Origin: Muscardinus avellanarius
Taxonomy: Eukaryota; Chordata; Mammalia; Rodentia; Gliridae
DNA: 64,000 nucleotides
NCBI GenBank assembly: GCA_963383645.1
Contig: OY726557.1
Location: 152,652,201 to 152,716,200 of the forward strand
Reading direction: 5' to 3'
How positions within the stretch are numbered: position 1 is the stretch's first letter; each line of letters opens with the position of its first letter. Below the pieces are notes generated by a model. The model ran no database searches. It had not been told where the DNA came from and saw only the letters and a program-made list of their open reading frames with translations. The translations under genes were made by a program, and so were the position numbers. This document shows positions 23,088 through 34,089 of this stretch, in pieces.

Positions 23088-24050
23088 TTAGTTGTCTGTT
23101 GGATGGAAACTCTTGTTTCTCTGGTTCTGGTGAGTGTTACCTATTTCTTCTTTGTAGTTAATCTCTTTGAGTATTTTCTCTAGCGCTGGTTTTGAAGACA
23201 TAAATTCCTTCAGTTTCTGTTTGTCATGGAAGCTTCTTATTTCTCCATCTAATTTGATAGAAAGTTTTGCTGGATAGGAAATTTTTGGCTGGAAGTTGTT
23301 TTCTTTCAGAGTTTGGAATATGTTACTCCAAGCCCTTCTGGCTCTCATGACTTGGTTTGGGAAGTCTGGAGTAATTCTAATTGGTTTGCCTCTGAATGTC
23401 ACTTGGCCCTTTGTTTTTGTTGCCTTTAAGATTCTCTGCTTGGCTTCCACATTGGTCATTTTGACAATTATATGGCGTGGGGATCCTCTTCTCCGATCCT
23501 GTCTAAAGGGAGTTCTATAAGTTTCCTGGATCTGTGTATCAACCTCTTGCTCTATATTTGGAAAATTTTCTGCTATTACTTCCTTGAAGAGATTGTTGAT
23601 CCCTTTGGTATCACTTTCTTTTCCCTCCTCTATTCCAATTATTCTTAGGTTAGCTCTCTTAAGATGGGCCCATATTTCTTCAATGTCAGATTCCTGCTGT
23701 TGGATATCTTTTTCTAGATTAGAAACTATGCATTCATTTTTGGATTGCTCATCTTCTAAGAGCGAGATTCTGTTCTCCATGTGGTCTAATCGGTTGTTTG
23801 TGCTTTGAATTGAGGCCTTTACTTCATTAATTGCATCCTTTATCTCTTTTTGGCTCTCTCTGAGTTCTTTTCGAAGCACCTCTATTATTTCTACAGTTAT
23901 TTTCCTGATTTGATCTTCTAGAAATCTCTGATTTTCTGTTTTATCAGGTTCTGATGTTGTGGGGTTGTGCACATTCATTACTTCAGTGTTATTCCTCTTT
24001 CCCATGATTTCGGAGGTTTGTGCCTTCTCTGGGTTCTTCCCTTGGGTCAC
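23088..24050 (-). CDS. L1-B ORF1p, intact 320 codons
   Basis: This is an uninterrupted L1 ORF1, the RNA-binding, nucleic-acid-chaperone protein of the L1 ribonucleoprotein. The charged N-terminus (1-40) is followed by a heptad-rich coiled coil (about 45-130), an RRM containing LRIIGI (135-140) and RRRGSPRHIIVK (186-197), and a C-terminal domain with PAKLSIKLDG (260-269). It ends NPTDN-like (..HPTDN) at TAA. The element lacks ORF2, so it could move only with help from another L1. Intactness suggests relative youth. Expression is unknown. It is transcribed as part of ARHGAP42 intron 1. Confidence 0.85.
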   Translation of the reverse strand: MTQGKNPEKAQTSEIMGKRNNTEVMNVHNPTTSEPDKTENQRFLEDQIRKITVEIIEVLRKELRESQKEIKDAINEVKASIQSTNNRLDHMENRISLLEDEQSKNECIVSNLEKDIQQQESDIEEIWAHLKRANLRIIGIEEGKESDTKGINNLFKEVIAENFPNIEQEVDTQIQETYRTPFRQDRRRGSPRHIIVKMTNVEAKQRILKATKTKGQVTFRGKPIRITPDFPNQVMRARRAWSNIFQTLKENNFQPKISYPAKLSIKLDGEIRSFHDKQKLKEFMSSKPALEKILKEINYKEEIGNTHQNQRNKSFHPTDN

Positions 24051-24059
24051 TATGGCTTC

Positions 24060-24799
24060 ACTTAAGGTGCTCTGGATCTCGAGTCTGTATTATCTCAGAC
24101 CCTACTACTCCTTTACTGGGTTGTATCACAGAGTCTCCGACCCAGGGAGTCGATAGAGGCTGCTTTAAACTATGGGGGGTGCCAGGTTGCACGCTCTCCT
24201 ATGGTGTGATATCTCTGCCACCACCACTCCCTCACTGGGTCAAGTCCCAGGAGGCACAATACAGGGATTTCTCCTCTGTGGCCCGCAATTTGACTCACTG
24301 TTCTTGAGTACGTAGATGTAGCTGTACTGGACTCAGTGAATTCACTGCTGCTGCCGCCGCCGGTGGCAATATGGCGCCTCTGCCACGCCCTCGGCCATGA
24401 GGCTGGCGTATTTTTTCTTCTCTGGTTTTGATTTCCACTCTGAATCCCTGCAGCGTGTGCTGAGCTCAGCCACTGGGAGCTTTAAATGCTGTCTGCGCCG
24501 AAAGATCCCGCCTGGCTGTGCCGCATCGGCTCACCTCGGCTTGCTGTAGCCGTCCGCTGAGTTCGCCGCTGCCGCCGGCAGTATGGCGCTGCTGCCGCGT
24601 CCTCAGGCGCGTGTGTCTCCTCTGTGGCCCTGAGCTCTGTTCTCAGTCCGCTTTCTCTCTGGAGCCTGGTGGTTTTTTTGTTTTTCTGGTGATGGTGTTT
24701 TCTGGCTATGAAAGGCGCTCTTTTTGTGGTAATGGAGATTGGTTGTTAGCGGGACTCTTAAGCCCCGCTTTTCTCGGTCGCCATCTTCCCGGAAGTCTA
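24060..24799 (-). promoter_or_regulatory. L1-B 5'UTR
   Basis: GC-rich, with two related modules near 24340 and 24557 (ctgctgctgccgccgcc / ccgctgccgccggcag). It ends with CGGGAAGATGGCGACC at the element start. It lacks the minisatellite of L1-A. Confidence 0.65.
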
Positions 24800-24820
24800 A
24801 AAGCACAATTTAATAAGAAT

Positions 24821-24952
24821 GAGCCAGGCAAGGTAGTGCATGTCTGTAATATCAGTATGTAGGAGGCTGAGACAAGGGCTCTCAGGTTCAAGACCAGCCT
24901 CAACAACTTTGTGAGATCCTCAGCAACTTAGCCAGACCCTGTTTTGAATCAA
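24821..24952 (+). mobile_element. B1 body without ID tail
   Basis: 'gagccaggcaaggtagtgca' through 'cagaccctgttttgaa'. It starts 6 bp after the L1-B target duplicate. Confidence 0.8.
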
Positions 24953-25100
24953 GGTAAATCTAGGTAGTTATACCTCTGCTCTATAATCCCACGGCTTAAA
25001 ACATCACCTCACATGCAGCAAGCTCGGAATATGTTGAATGTATATGTGAATACCCCATCCTTTTCAACTCTATGTCTCTCTCTGCCATAAAACATACCCA

Positions 25101-25345
25101 CTTATTTAATTAGTTAGTTAGTTACTTAGTTAGTGAGTTAGTTTGCAGTACTGGGGATGAAACCCAGGGACATTCTACCTCCAAGCTACACCCCCTGCCT
25201 TATTTTTTATTCTTTATTTTGAAACAGGGTCTCACTGAGTTGCAAAGGGCATCACTAAGTAGCTGAGGTTGGCCACAAACCTCGATCCTCCTGACTCAGC
25301 CTCCCAAATGCTGGGATTACAAGAGTGCATCACCACATCTGGCTT
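25101..25345 (-). mobile_element. Antisense B1-dID SINE
   Basis: TTAG-rich antisense tail, ID and B1, ending 'accacatctggctt'. Confidence 0.88.
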
Positions 25346-25564
25346 AACCCTTTTAAAATTCAGTGGTTTCTCATATACTGACAGAATTGCTCACCCATTA
25401 CCCTTGTTTAATTTTTTGTTGTTGTTTTTACTACCTCAAAAAAAACCCATAACCCATTAAGCTGTCCTGCCCCTTCATACTTTTCTTTGCATTCTCTCCT
25501 TTTCTTTTCTCCAAATCTCTTGCCACTCTTTGGACATATGTAAAGATTGCTCTTGTCCTATATT

Positions 25565-25760
25565 TATTTTATTTTCATTTCTTATGGTATTGGGAATTGA
25601 ACCTAGGGGTACTCTACCTCTGAGCTATATTCCCAGCCCTATTTTATTTTTGTTTTGAAATAGTCTCACTAAGTTGCTGGGATTGGCCTGGAATCTGCAA
25701 TCTTCCTGTCTCAGTCCCCCAAGTACAGAGATTATAGGCATGCGCCACCATGCCCAGCTG
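25565..25760 (-). mobile_element. Antisense B1-dID SINE with target duplication
   Basis: Flanked by GTCCTATATT at 25555-25564 and 25761-25770. Confidence 0.92.
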
Positions 25761-25853
25761 GTCCTATATTAATATAATCTGAGGTTTTTAAATATTTATC
25801 CATCTATGACAAGTTAAGGCAGAAATGTGTCACCTTTAAATATCCACAAATAA

Positions 25854-26054
25854 GCCAGGCGTGGTGGTTCTCGCTTGTAATCCCCGTGCTTGGGAGGCTG
25901 AGACAGGAGGATTGCACAGATTTGAAGCCAGCCTCAGCTAGCTTAAGAGACCCTGTTTCCAAATAAAATATAAAATAGGTCTGGGAGCGTAGCCCAGAGG
26001 TAGAAGACCCCTGGGTTCCATCCCCAGTACCGCCAAAAAAAAAAAAAAAAACAA
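25854..26054 (+). mobile_element. B1-dID SINE with target duplication
   Basis: 'gcttaagagaccctgtttcc' subfamily with an A18 tail, flanked by ATCCACAAATAA at 25842-25853 and 26055-26066. Confidence 0.93.
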
Positions 26055-26638
26055 ATCCACAAATAATTCTGTTTTCTATTACAAATATAAAGGCCATATA
26101 CGAATTAATTATGGGAAGTAATCACTTTTTATTATTTAGAGGATAATTTATTAGTTTCTGTAATCAAACCCTTATAGATAAGACCTTACATATTTAATAC
26201 AGTGTGTTACCCCCCTGTAAAAATAAGTCATCACTTTCGACATATGTTTGCCTTTCAAAATCCTTTCTATCATAAAGAATGCAATCTAAATACTTATAAA
26301 CTTATTAAGTTTCTACTTATAAAAGTGAGTTGCCATACAAAGTTACCATATTATCCATAAATTCCACTCCTAGGTACATGCCCAAGAGAAAGAAATTACA
26401 TGTCTATATAGAAACGGTACATGTATGTTCATCTCAACATTATTCAAAATAGCCAAAAGAGAAAAGAAAAACTTAAATGTGCATAAACTGATGAATGAAT
26501 AAGCAAACCGTGATGTGCCCATACAAACAAAATCTTTTGGCAGTAAAAGGAAATAAAGCAATGATGTGCACTCAAATATGGATGAATCTTGAAAACATGC
26601 CACTTAGAAGAATCATTATCACAAAAAGCCATACATAG

Positions 26639-26829
26639 CTGGGAATAGTGGCACACTCCTGAAATTCTAATACTCGAGAGGCTAAGACAGGAGGATCACA
26701 GGTTGAAGACTAGCCTCAACAACTTGATGACGCCCTCTGCAACCGAGTGAGGTTCTGTTTCAAAATAAAAAATAAAATAGGGCTGGGGATATAGTTCTGA
26801 GGTAGATGCCTCTGGGTTCAATCCCCAGT
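26639..26829 (+). mobile_element. B1-dID SINE in L1M
   Basis: Full dimer whose tail has become (CA)n. Confidence 0.88.
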
Positions 26830-26838
26830 CACACACAC

Positions 26839-26895
<57 letters not shown>
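26830..26895 (+). repeat. (CA)n at SINE tail
   Basis: About 30 CA units with ACAT interruptions, starting exactly at the ID end 'ccccagt'. Confidence 0.95.
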
Positions 26896-26897
<2 letters not shown>

Positions 26898-27172
26898 GGC
26901 TATATATAACATAACTCCATTCACGTGAAAAGTCCAGAACAGGCAAATCTACAGAAACAAAGTACATTAGTAATAATCTCTAAAGGCTAGAGAAAAGGAA
27001 AAGTGACAGCGAATGGGGAGTCTTTTTTGAGGGGATAAAAAATATTCTAAAACTAGTTAGTGATAATGGTGGCACAACACTATCAATATATGAAAAACCA
27101 TGGAATTTCTAAAAAGGTAAGTTTTATGGCAGTGAATTATGCTTCAATAAGACTGTTTAAAAAAACAATGAT

Positions 27173-27346
27173 GCCGGGCGTCAAGAGGATGGCACAGATT
27201 CAAAGCCACCCTCAGCTACTTAGTGAGGCTCTCAGCAACTTAATGAAGCCCTGTTTCCAAATAAAATATAATATAGGTCTGGAATGTAGCCCAGAGGTAG
27301 AAAGCCCCTGGGTTCCATCCCTGGTATCACCAAAAAAAAAAAAAAA
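27173..27346 (+). mobile_element. B1-dID SINE with internal deletion
   Basis: 'gccgggcgtc' jumps to 'aagaggatggcacag', losing about 40 bp of the B1 A-box region. The ID tail and A15 are intact. Confidence 0.85.
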
Positions 27347-27533
27347 GAACATTTTAAAAGAAGGCATTCCCACACAATTAAAGTTAACCCTTTGAAGTGG
27401 TATTTGGAAAATAAGACATGCAGTACTTTGTGACAAGTAGAAAATAATACAAATCATTTGCACAATTTCACCTTCGAGCAGGGTCTCTTGAATCTGAGTC
27501 ACTGCATGTAATTATCATTGCCAAAAAGAAAAG

Positions 27534-27534
<1 letters not shown>

Positions 27535-27582
<48 letters not shown>
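27535..27582 (+). repeat. (TG)n at antisense SINE tail
   Basis: About 24 TG units immediately next to 'ttactggggattgaaccc'. Confidence 0.95.
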
Positions 27583-27587
<5 letters not shown>

Positions 27588-27732
27588 GGGGATTGAACCC
27601 AGGGACATTATCCTCTGAACTACACCCTCAACCCTATTTTTTCATTCTTTATTTTGAAACAGGATCTCACTAAGTTGCAGAAGGTCTCACTAAGTAGCTG
27701 AGGCAAACCTGAGATCCTCCTGCTTCTGCCTT
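27583..27732 (-). mobile_element. Antisense B1-dID SINE, 5'-truncated
   Basis: Antisense ID and most of the B1 body to 'cctcctgcttctgcct'. Confidence 0.85.
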
Positions 27733-28414
27733 GAAGAGAAAATTCTTTAATACAAGTATCAATTCCTTGAATAAACCTTTGCTAATCAGTCTTGTTCTAC
27801 TAAGTTCACACAATATGCTAGGAGTTTTGTCACAATATTTTTCTTCACATGACATTTCAGAATTGCTTCCTATATGAAAGCATTTGATAACTTGAAGATT
27901 TTAGTATCTCTAAATACTAATTGGACACAATTTCTTGTAAGTCCGGCTATCTAATGAACACCTAAGTTGCAGTGCCTACTGTCTATAATAGCTAATTTTC
28001 TAGGAAAAGAAACGGGAAAATTATAAAATCATCAAAATAATGAGATGAAACCACATTTTTGCCAAACTGTAAAATACCAGATGAGGAACATTCTTAAAAA
28101 GTCAGCTAAACTATTCCACAGAAACACTGGCATACTTTCACTGTAAGGCGGCATTCACTGTACCAAGCAGGAGGAATACACAGTCTACAGCTATCTCATC
28201 ACCATTTAATTAGAGTGCATTTGCCCAAGTAACACAGAGATTTTGCTTAGAAAAAGCCACTTCATGTCTTTTTTTTAAGTAAACTGTGGTTGTTCCAGTG
28301 TTTATAACACTGGTCTAAATTGCTTCTAGTTTCAATACTAGCTAGAGATAAGAAAGAGAAAATTAACAATATCAATGTCATTGTCTAAAATAATGACATG
28401 CATATGAAGTAAAT
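27733..28414. other. Unique sequence
   Basis: No recognised repeat or exon. Confidence 0.45.
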
Positions 28415-28665
28415 ATTACTCCCATTTATATATGATGTGACTATATAGTTTTATATATAGTATGACATTATTGTGACTATATTATTTATATAGTGTGACA
28501 ATATTATATACAAATATAATGTGAATATATATATATTTTTTTTTACTATACATATATATAGTAAGGAAACACAACAAAAGCCAGGTGATGTGCTTATATA
28601 GCTCAAAGTGGCAGAACTGGGATTGAAAAGCATTTTTCTGACTCCAAAGCCTAGGCCATCTCAAC
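28415..28665 (+). mobile_element. MIR interrupted by an AT-rich expansion
   Basis: The MIR-like middle (attactcccatttatatatg) and 3' half (gtggcagaactgggattgaa ... ctgactccaaagcc) are separated by an AT repeat at 28438-28565. Confidence 0.6.
28438..28565. repeat. AT-rich tandem repeat
   Basis: Imperfect units of 'tatatagtgtgacaatatta' type plus (AT)n. Confidence 0.75.
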
Positions 28666-28700
28666 TAAAGCAGCATGACTTTTTTAATGCTAAAGCTTCC

Positions 28701-28880
28701 TTTTTTAGTTTATATTTTAAATTTTATTGGTACATTACAATTATACAGCATAATAAGATTCAAAGTAATACATTCATACATGCACACATCACGTGAGGTA
28801 TTTCCTTCTGCATCCCACCTAGCTCCCCACATCTCCCTCTTCATGTCATCCCTCCCATAATTTCACACTGGTGAAACTGG
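28701..28880 (-). mobile_element. L1 3' end, minus strand
   Basis: T-rich start, AATAAAATTTAAA on the minus strand, and the same terminal block as the L1-B 3'UTR. Confidence 0.65.
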
Positions 28881-28984
28881 CAGTGAGACCTTCCTATACA
28901 GACATTTTGTTAACTGTTCCCTTCCCCAAGCATCATTTCTTGTTTTTTATTTTTTTAACCTACCTAACATTAAAATGTTCTAAT

Positions 28985-29037
28985 GAAGTTGGGCACCATG
29001 GTGCATACCTATAATCCCAGTACATAGGAGGCTAAAA
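28985..29037 (+). mobile_element. B1 fragment
   Basis: 'gttgggcaccatggtgcata' to 'cataggaggctaaaa' only. Confidence 0.65.
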
Positions 29038-31408
29038 CATAATCTCAATCAAGAAACAAGTGGAAGCCACGACCTAGGGACTAAGAGTGGGGAGAGAACC
29101 TTGTGGCTCACATTCATGGTTCTACATCCCTGTTGTAGCCTCTATCATCATCTCTCATCAGTGGGTGCTGCAAAACATCACACTCAGCCAGCCATGAATA
29201 TCCACAAAATTATACTCCCTTTTTGCAGCAGTCTGATAAATCAAGGCAATACTGGGAAGAAAAGGACAAGCATCCAACAAAGTTCAAACTTGACAAACCT
29301 AGATGCCATCTGTCATGGTCTCTCGCTAGTTTTCCCTGTTCAAGATTATTCAGGGTCTGTATTTTCTTTCTTTAACCCCTAAGGCCATCTTTTCCAGCAC
29401 TTGCTTCTCTCCCTATGGCTTCCCAAAAGTCCAAACTTCCTGCCCATTGTTCCCCAGACAAGAACTCCCTTTAAGTCCACAGATTCACTTTTTTAAAAAT
29501 CTGTTTCATTTCCTTTCTTATTTTTATTTTTCTGTCCCTAGGTACCATCCAAATCCTAGAGATTTGGACACCAAGTCAATTTGGACACCTTCCCTGGATC
29601 AACTTGCTAGAGGCTCCATTCAATTTCTCACTGGGCCAACTGAATCTTCCTCTTCAATTCATAAACTCAATGGCCTCTGTCCCCATAATTCCCTGTGCCC
29701 AGCCCCTCCAGTAGTGCTCTCCCAATCTACCATTGTCTTTTCTCACAAATAATCACCAAGGCAATCTCACTCTCAGTCAACATAATTACCTTTACAAACA
29801 TCTGCGTCTCATAAGGGGCACCTAAGAAAGTGCTTTTTAAGCCACCATATGCCTTCAAAATAGAGAGACATAGGTGGAAAAGAACAGGTTAAACTCTCAT
29901 CTGCAGAGTTTGACCTGTTAAATTTTCTGTAACTGCCCAACTATTTATATCATTTCTGAGAAGTGTAATTTGTGACCATAATTCTAAATAATTTTATATA
30001 CCACTGACCTGAGCTGGCAGAACCAAAGCAACAATAGATATGCCCATAGTCTCAAAATCTATATGGCCTATTCATTAATTCCCAAATGTCAACCCAATGC
30101 TTCCTTAGTTTCCAAATAAACATAACTACTTATTTATTTGTCTTTTACAGAAGAGCAAATAAAAACCATGCCATATCCTCTATTATATACTACTAAGTAG
30201 ATTTAATATGGGCAACAAATAAGTCCTTGTTTCAAGTATTCACAACAGATTCACAAGAATATGTAGTATTAAATAAAAATAATGCCATATTTTCATGTTA
30301 TTTGAATTTTTTCCATTGGCCCACACAAAAATCCTACAAGGAAAATGGGGTAAATATTATTACCATTTTTTATGAAAATAGAGTGTGGAACCAGTGGCGT
30401 ATACACATGCCACTAGTTACTGGTAATGTCAAAACTGGAACAAAGTTCTTGGCACTACCTGCTGTCCTTTGCATTATCTCTAACAGTGAGATGTAGCTGC
30501 AGATTCTTGTTCTTAGCTATGTGTAGAAAACAAGAGCCAGAACTCCTCTTTTTTTTGGCTATAAGCTCAAGCAATTTTATTATTACAAAGACAGAAGGAA
30601 AAGATAGGTTAATAAAGCCCTATACCAGATACTATATGGGAATGACTTGAAAATAAGTCACTGAAGTTGTTGGATACAGAACAGTTATATAGATACATTG
30701 TCCTTCATCTTGCTCTACCAATAATCTTCTGACCTGGGTGTAGTCTGCCCATTAACTCCATGCAGGCCCTTTTTTTTTTTTTATGATTATGGGGATTTCT
30801 AGCTCAGGAAAAAAAAAAAAAATTATTCCTGCCTTAACGCAGGTATAAGCCTAGGTTTCTCTGTGAGGATCAGAATGATTATCAAAGTTAGGGGTCATGT
30901 GGTATCTGCTCCCCTTTCACAGAGGTCTGTACCCTCCCACACTCTGCACCCTCCTCCTGCACTCTTGGGGAATTCTTAGCTTTTCGGCTAGGTGTAATTT
31001 ATTATGTAAACCTGTTTTTAGAATATGAAGACCCTAGGTCCCAACTCTTATCTACTGGCTAATTACTTTTAATGAGGGGACTCTGCACTGTAACAGCTGC
31101 CTGAATGCCTGGCAGTAACCAGGCCCTGACTGCTTTTTTATATTTTGAAACCAATTTTGGATACATTACTACCAAATTCGTTTTCCAAATTTATTTTCCA
31201 TAATACCGAAGTCTTTTTCCAATAGTGGCACATTAATACCAAGGCTATTTCCAAATACATTTTGAAGCCATTTCCCAATACTGGTACATTATCTACTACA
31301 AAAAGTCAGCAGAGAGAATTCCATCCAGAACATAAAGCCTGCTGAAGACAAAATTAAAGAACATTCTTGCAGTCACCATTCTCTGGCTCATTTACTCCAC
31401 AAATATTC
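29038..31408. other. Unclassified intron sequence
   Basis: No SINE. 30325-30380 (tattattaccattttttatg) may be a MIR trace. 30768-30826 has T13 and A14 runs close together. 31150-31300 has loosely repeated 'ttttccaaatac' words. No exon seen. Confidence 0.4.
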
Positions 31409-31418
31409 AAAATCCTCC

Positions 31419-31614
31419 TCCAGCCCGGCACGGTGGCACACACTTGTAATCCCCGCACTTGGGAGGCGGAGACAGGAGGATCGCGCTGGTTCGAAGCCAG
31501 CCGCACTGGCTTAAGAGACCCTGTTTCAAAAATATAAAATAGGTCTGGGAGTGTAGCCCGGAGGTAGAAGGGCTTCCAGGAACCCCAGTACCACCAAAAA
31601 AAAAAAAAAAAAAA
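31419..31614 (+). mobile_element. B1-dID SINE with target duplication
   Basis: 'gcttaagagaccctgtttc' subfamily with a long A tail, flanked by AAAATCCTCC at 31409-31418 and 31615-31624. Confidence 0.93.
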
Positions 31615-31624
31615 AAAATCCTCC

Positions 31625-31963
31625 GTAACACATTCTTTTTAAAATGTAAACTGGATGATCACTAAGCACCCACAATATGAGATCTAATTAGAATACAAAT
31701 ATCCTTGACACCAACAAGTTTATACTCAAAACAGTAGGTAAAATACAACAGAGACATACAAGTAAGGAGGTAGAAGGAAGTAGGCAGATAGGGAAGAGGC
31801 CTCGTCAATTTCCTGGGGGCGAGGAATAGTAATTAACTTCCAAGGCTTTTGAGATCAGCTATTCCAAGGTTCAGAGATAAGAAGGACCAAAGCTTCACAA
31901 AACCATCTGTTTACTAATCAACAAACCCAGGAGACATCACTGGAGCAAGTCTGACACTCCTAC
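31625..31963. other. Unique sequence before LTR
   Basis: No repeat recognised. Confidence 0.4.
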
Positions 31964-32746
31964 TGAAAGGAGACCCTTCAAAGGACATGCAAATACCCTA
32001 TGCAAATTCTGAGAGCTGCTTCCCAGAATTCCCAGAATCCCAAACTCCAACCAACAGAGAACATGCAGACATATATAAACCCCTAGCAGTCACCAAGACG
32101 CTTTTTCCCTCTCTGGGAACCCCACCCCTTTGGGGAGCTTTTCTCTCTCTCTTGCAGGTCGCATTAGCTTTGAGAGAAGGCGGAGTGCAACTGATGGCAC
32201 GTGGCCCGAGCTACACTCAGGTAGTGACCTGAAGGCCTCCACTGGACATCAAGGCCGACCAGGGCCCCTAGGGTTGACCTGCACTTCCTTTCTAGCACAT
32301 CGCGTGGACTCTGGGAGAAAGCCACTTGAACTGAAGGCATTTGGCTTGGGCTACCCTCAAGTATTATCCTGAAGGCGGCTGCTGGACACCAGAGCCCCAA
32401 TAGCCCTAGAGGTATTCTGCCACTTTCCCTATTCTTTTCTGGCAGATCGCATGGACTTTGGGAAAAAGCAGCTTGCAACTAAAGGCATTCAGCTTGGGCT
32501 ACCCTCAAGTACTGTCCTGAAGGCAGCTGCTGGACTTCAGAGTTCCGATAGCCCCTTTGGGGTGTTTGGCCACTTTTCCCTATTCCCTGCTGCTTCCAAT
32601 AAACCTTTACTCCTCTTCCTGTGGTCTGCGGGTGTCATTCTTCGCACTCACCGTAGACAAAAACCCAGTAAGGAAACGCCGAGTTTCTTCTCAAGTTTCA
32701 TCTTTGATGAAATGCTGGGTTTCTTCTCAAGAAGCCCCCCGTTTCA
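31964..32746 (+). mobile_element. Solo LTR with three internal tandem units (class I-like)
   Basis: It runs from TGAAAGG to GTTTCA, possible inverted terminal ends. A TATATAAA box lies at 32071-32079, AATAAA at 32598-32603, and a 'tgtggtctgcgggtgtcattc' U5-like region follows. Between TATA and poly(A) signal a unit of about 140-147 bp occurs three times. No internal viral genes or primer-binding site adjoin, and no target duplicate was found, so the borders are approximate. Confidence 0.6.
32154..32586 (+). repeat. Three tandem ~145-bp units inside the LTR
   Basis: Units begin at 32154 (gcaggtcgcattagctttg), 32294 (agcacatcgcgtggactctg) and 32441 (ggcagatcgcatggactttg). Each continues with 'ggcttgggctaccctcaagt'-like and 'ctgaaggc.gctgctggac' blocks. 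Units 2 and 3 are closest. Confidence 0.85.
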
Positions 32747-32910
32747 GAAGGAGACTGGAAAGATACTTCTACACACAAAGAATGACTTAAATGAATAACC
32801 AGCCCACCAGAAACTCAAGAGACAAGGACTCCTCCCTTAACAACCTTAGAAAGCTTGGCCTTACTGACACCTTTACATTGAATATGTGGCCTCAAGAATT
32901 ATAAAAAAAA

Positions 32911-33085
32911 AGCCAGGCGCGGGGACGCACATGTGTAATCCCTGCGCTTGGGAGGCTGAGTCAGAGGGATCGCGCAGGTTCGAAGCCAGCCTCTGCTGGC
33001 TTAAGAGACCCTATTTCCAAATAAAAAAATATAAATAGGTTTGGGAGTGTAGCCCAGAGGTAGAAGGTACCACCCAAAAAAAAAA
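32911..33085 (+). mobile_element. B1-dID SINE, ID tail shortened
   Basis: 'gcttaagagaccctatttcc' subfamily. The ID tail jumps from 'gaggtagaagg' to 'taccaccc'. It is flanked by AATTATAAAAA / AATTATGAAAAA. Confidence 0.88.
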
Positions 33086-33165
33086 TTATGAAAAAATATG
33101 TGTGCATGTATGCCTCCACCATCTTGTAACCCCATTAAGATGTATGACTACAATGCACCAATAAA
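33086..33165 (+). mobile_element. L1 3' terminus, plus strand
   Basis: 'tgtgtgcatgtatgcctcc' and 'gcaccaataaaaattttttt' match the reverse complement of the L1-B terminus at 22033-22110. Confidence 0.65.
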
Positions 33166-33294
33166 AATTTTTTTAAATAATTATAAAAATAAATTCTTAT
33201 TTATGCTTAAAATTATTATATATGTACACAGATTTTTAAATTAATGCAACTAAGAGTAAATTTAAAATATTTGGGATATTAGAATTGCTGGGCT

Positions 33295-33510
33295 GCCAGG
33301 CGTGGTGGCGCATGCTTATAATCCCAGCATTCGGGAGGCAATGACCAGAAGATTGCAGTTCTTGGACAGCCTCAGCTACTTAGCAAGGCCCTTCACAACT
33401 CAGTGAGATCCTGTCTCAAAAATATACAAGACTAAAAAATAGGGCTAGAAGAAGGTAACTCAGAGGTACAATGTCCCTGGGTTCCATCCTCAGTACTAAA
33501 AAAAATAAAA
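33295..33510 (+). mobile_element. B1-dID SINE with target duplication
   Basis: Flanked by AGAATTGCTGGGCT (33281-33294) and AGAATTGCAGGGCT (33511-33524). Confidence 0.93.
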
Positions 33511-33524
33511 AGAATTGCAGGGCT

Positions 33525-34089
33525 AGCTAAATGGAAGAATCTAAGCAGAGTGGAAGAAAAGAGAATATAGTTGGAAGGTCTCAAAGGTTTCTTGATAAAA
33601 CAGCCAGGCAGTTGAAGATGTAAGCGAACAAAAAAGAACTAGAAGGGAAGACAGAAATTTGTTTTTGACAGATGGAGTTTGACGTTGCCTGAAGCACATC
33701 CGGGTTGTTGTTTCTCTTAGGCTGGTGAAAATCTGGCCTAGAGCTCAGGAAAATGAGGTCATGGATGGAACCCTGGGAGCAGATATTATCACACAAGAAA
33801 AGCAAACAGTAAATGACTAAGAAGGAATCCTTGTTCACCACCAATGTTGGAGAGAGGACAGAAAAAATGTAAAGAAAAAAGAAGAGGAGCCCAGCAATTT
33901 CACACACTGAGAAGCAGCTGCAGGGATGAAATTGGGACTAGAGGAAGTAATGAGGTCAGGGAAGGTCATCTGTGGAAAGCCAGGATTGCCTTCCAAAGTC
34001 CCTGCCCTTATCTCAGATGTGGACATCATTTGTCCAAATCTTCCCCAAACACTAGGCCCCTTACAAGTCACCTCTCAATATCTCAATGA
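33525..34089. other. Unique sequence
   Basis: Purine-rich; no recognised repeat or exon. Confidence 0.45.

Larger units (their letters stand above)
22033..24799 (-). mobile_element. L1-B: composite L1 with internal replacement
   Basis: Flanked by AAAGCACAATTTAAT at 22018-22032 and 24800-24814. On the minus strand: 5'UTR (24799 to about 24060), intact ORF1 (24050-23088), then about 0.9 kb of unrelated sequence (23086 to about 22191), then an L1 3'UTR with AATAAA and A-tail (about 22190-22033). ORF2 is missing. The foreign part includes an older L1M ORF2 piece in the opposite orientation. It lies in the sense orientation of ARHGAP42. Confidence 0.75.
26340..27172 (+). mobile_element. L1M 3' end split by a SINE
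   Basis: About 26340-26637 carries the ORF2 end (attccactcctaggtacatg; caacattattcaaaatagcc). The 3'UTR continues at 26900-27172 (gtgacagcgaatggggag; gaattatgcttcaataagac). Confidence 0.7.

Noticed and set aside
32164..32798. Open frames with internal protein repeats
   Set aside because: They follow the tandem units of an LTR; repeat-driven frames, no viral gene.
33844..34089. Possible small exon with an open frame
   Set aside because: No paired splice sites or homology that I can recognise.
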